This document shows, piece after piece, positions 5,503 to 5,870 of a stretch of 5,870 nucleotides of DNA. A model generated the notes under the pieces. That model had not been told where the DNA came from. It did no database searches and worked only from the letters and a program-made list of their open reading frames with translations. Positions within the stretch are counted from its first letter, which is position 1. The number at the start of each line of letters is the position of its first letter. The position numbers and the translations under genes are program-made. The stretch comes from an uncultured Prosthecobacter sp. (GTDB taxonomy: Bacteria; Verrucomicrobiota; Verrucomicrobiia; Verrucomicrobiales; Verrucomicrobiaceae). Where the stretch lies: contig CALDGV010000731.1 in assembly GCA_937941745.1 (NCBI GenBank), positions 1 to 5,870 of the forward strand, given 5' to 3'.

Positions 5503-5870
5503 TTACCTGAACATCACTTCCGCGCCGGGTTGACGCTTTTCATCAAACACCACGGGCAGTCGTATGGCGCGATCCAGTAGGTCCAGATACTGGTGGCAGG
5601 GAATTTCATGGCCGCCAAACATCGCGAGATGAGGTGTGGTCCACTGGGTGTCATGCAGGATGAAGCCTCGCTCCCGAAGCCGCCATTGCAGATGCGTCAG
5701 CGCCACCTTGGAAGCCTGCGTTTCCCGGCTGAACATGCTCTCGCCGAAGAAGGCGCCGCCGATCGCCACGCCATAAACGCCGCCCACGAGCCTGCCTGCG
5801 CGCCATACTTCGGCGCTGTGGGCAAAGCCCAGCTCGTGCAGGGCCTGGTAGCTGTCGAGGATCACGTCGT
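5503..5870 (-). CDS. aat: Leucyl/phenylalanyl-tRNA-protein transferase, C-terminal part (5' end beyond the window)
   Basis: The enzyme transfers Leu or Phe from aminoacyl-tRNA to N-terminal Arg or Lys of proteins, marking them for ClpS/ClpAP degradation (the bacterial N-end rule). About 121 C-terminal residues are visible, ending at a TAA (complement of 5503-5505). Family motifs in order are ALHELGFAHSAEVW, LVGGVYGVAIGGAFFGESMF, SRETQASKVAL, ILHDTQW and HLAMFGGHEIP. The glutamate of GESMFSR and the Asp and Gln of DTQ match the catalytic E156, D186 and Q188 of the E. coli enzyme (numbers from memory). The frame runs open to 5870. The GTG at 5865-5863 is an internal valine, not a start, because the motifs preceding this point in the family would be missing. 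The gene converges on the tRNA with a 47-bp gap that holds no gene. Confidence 0.95.
   Translation of the reverse strand, partial: DVILDSYQALHELGFAHSAEVWRAGRLVGGVYGVAIGGAFFGESMFSRETQASKVALTHLQWRLRERGFILHDTQWTTPHLAMFGGHEIPCHQYLDLLDRAIRLPVVFDEKRQPGAEVMFR

Noticed and set aside
5863..5865. GTG as the start of aat
   Set aside because: The frame stays open to the edge and the N-terminal half of the family would be missing, so this is an internal valine of a gene cut by the window.

Overview
The window reads as chromosomal DNA of a GC-rich Gram-negative bacterium. A member of the Verrucomicrobiota (Prosthecobacter/Verrucomicrobium-like) is my best guess. The grounds are a lipid A enzyme of the LpxI type, a ceramidase-fold secreted protein of the kind common in the Planctomycetes-Verrucomicrobia group, a long Sel1-repeat protein, mostly poor Shine-Dalgarno sequences, and C/G-ending codon preference. 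The taxonomic call is inference; the window contains no rRNA or other marker that would settle it.

Region by region. (1) Positions 1-1127 hold the 3' part of a gene for a ribonucleotide reductase small-subunit (R2) homologue. It has lost five of the six diiron ligands and the radical tyrosine. Only 3 bp later comes a 62-residue acidic small protein ending in a CxxxC tail. (2) Positions 1214-2602 encode a signal-peptide-bearing protein of the neutral/alkaline ceramidase family. It keeps the zinc ligands but not the catalytic serine. (3) Positions 2685-3500 encode LpxI, the UDP-2,3-diacylglucosamine pyrophosphatase of lipid A synthesis. (4) Positions 3630-5288 encode a large, alanine-rich, cysteine-free Sel1-repeat protein, followed by a strong intrinsic terminator at 5341-5372. 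(5) Positions 5380-5455 are a complete tRNA-Ala(GGC), apparently driven by its own promoter, which abuts that terminator. (6) Positions 5503-5870, minus strand, are the C-terminal part of aat (leucyl/phenylalanyl-tRNA-protein transferase), running off the right edge.

The genes do not form one pathway. The first two look like one transcription unit, perhaps the end of an nrd operon whose catalytic genes lie to the left. The ceramidase-like, lpxI and Sel1 genes all suggest envelope or periplasmic work, but they are separated by about 80-130 bp gaps and may be transcribed independently. The tRNA and aat are convergent.

The most interesting item is the degenerate R2 paralogue. By analogy with yeast Rnr4, which has lost several iron ligands and works as the partner of the active R2, it may be a structural or regulatory partner of a true R2. 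Its C-terminus still resembles an R1-docking tail. I see no CRISPR array, insertion sequence, phage gene, riboswitch or large repeat here.
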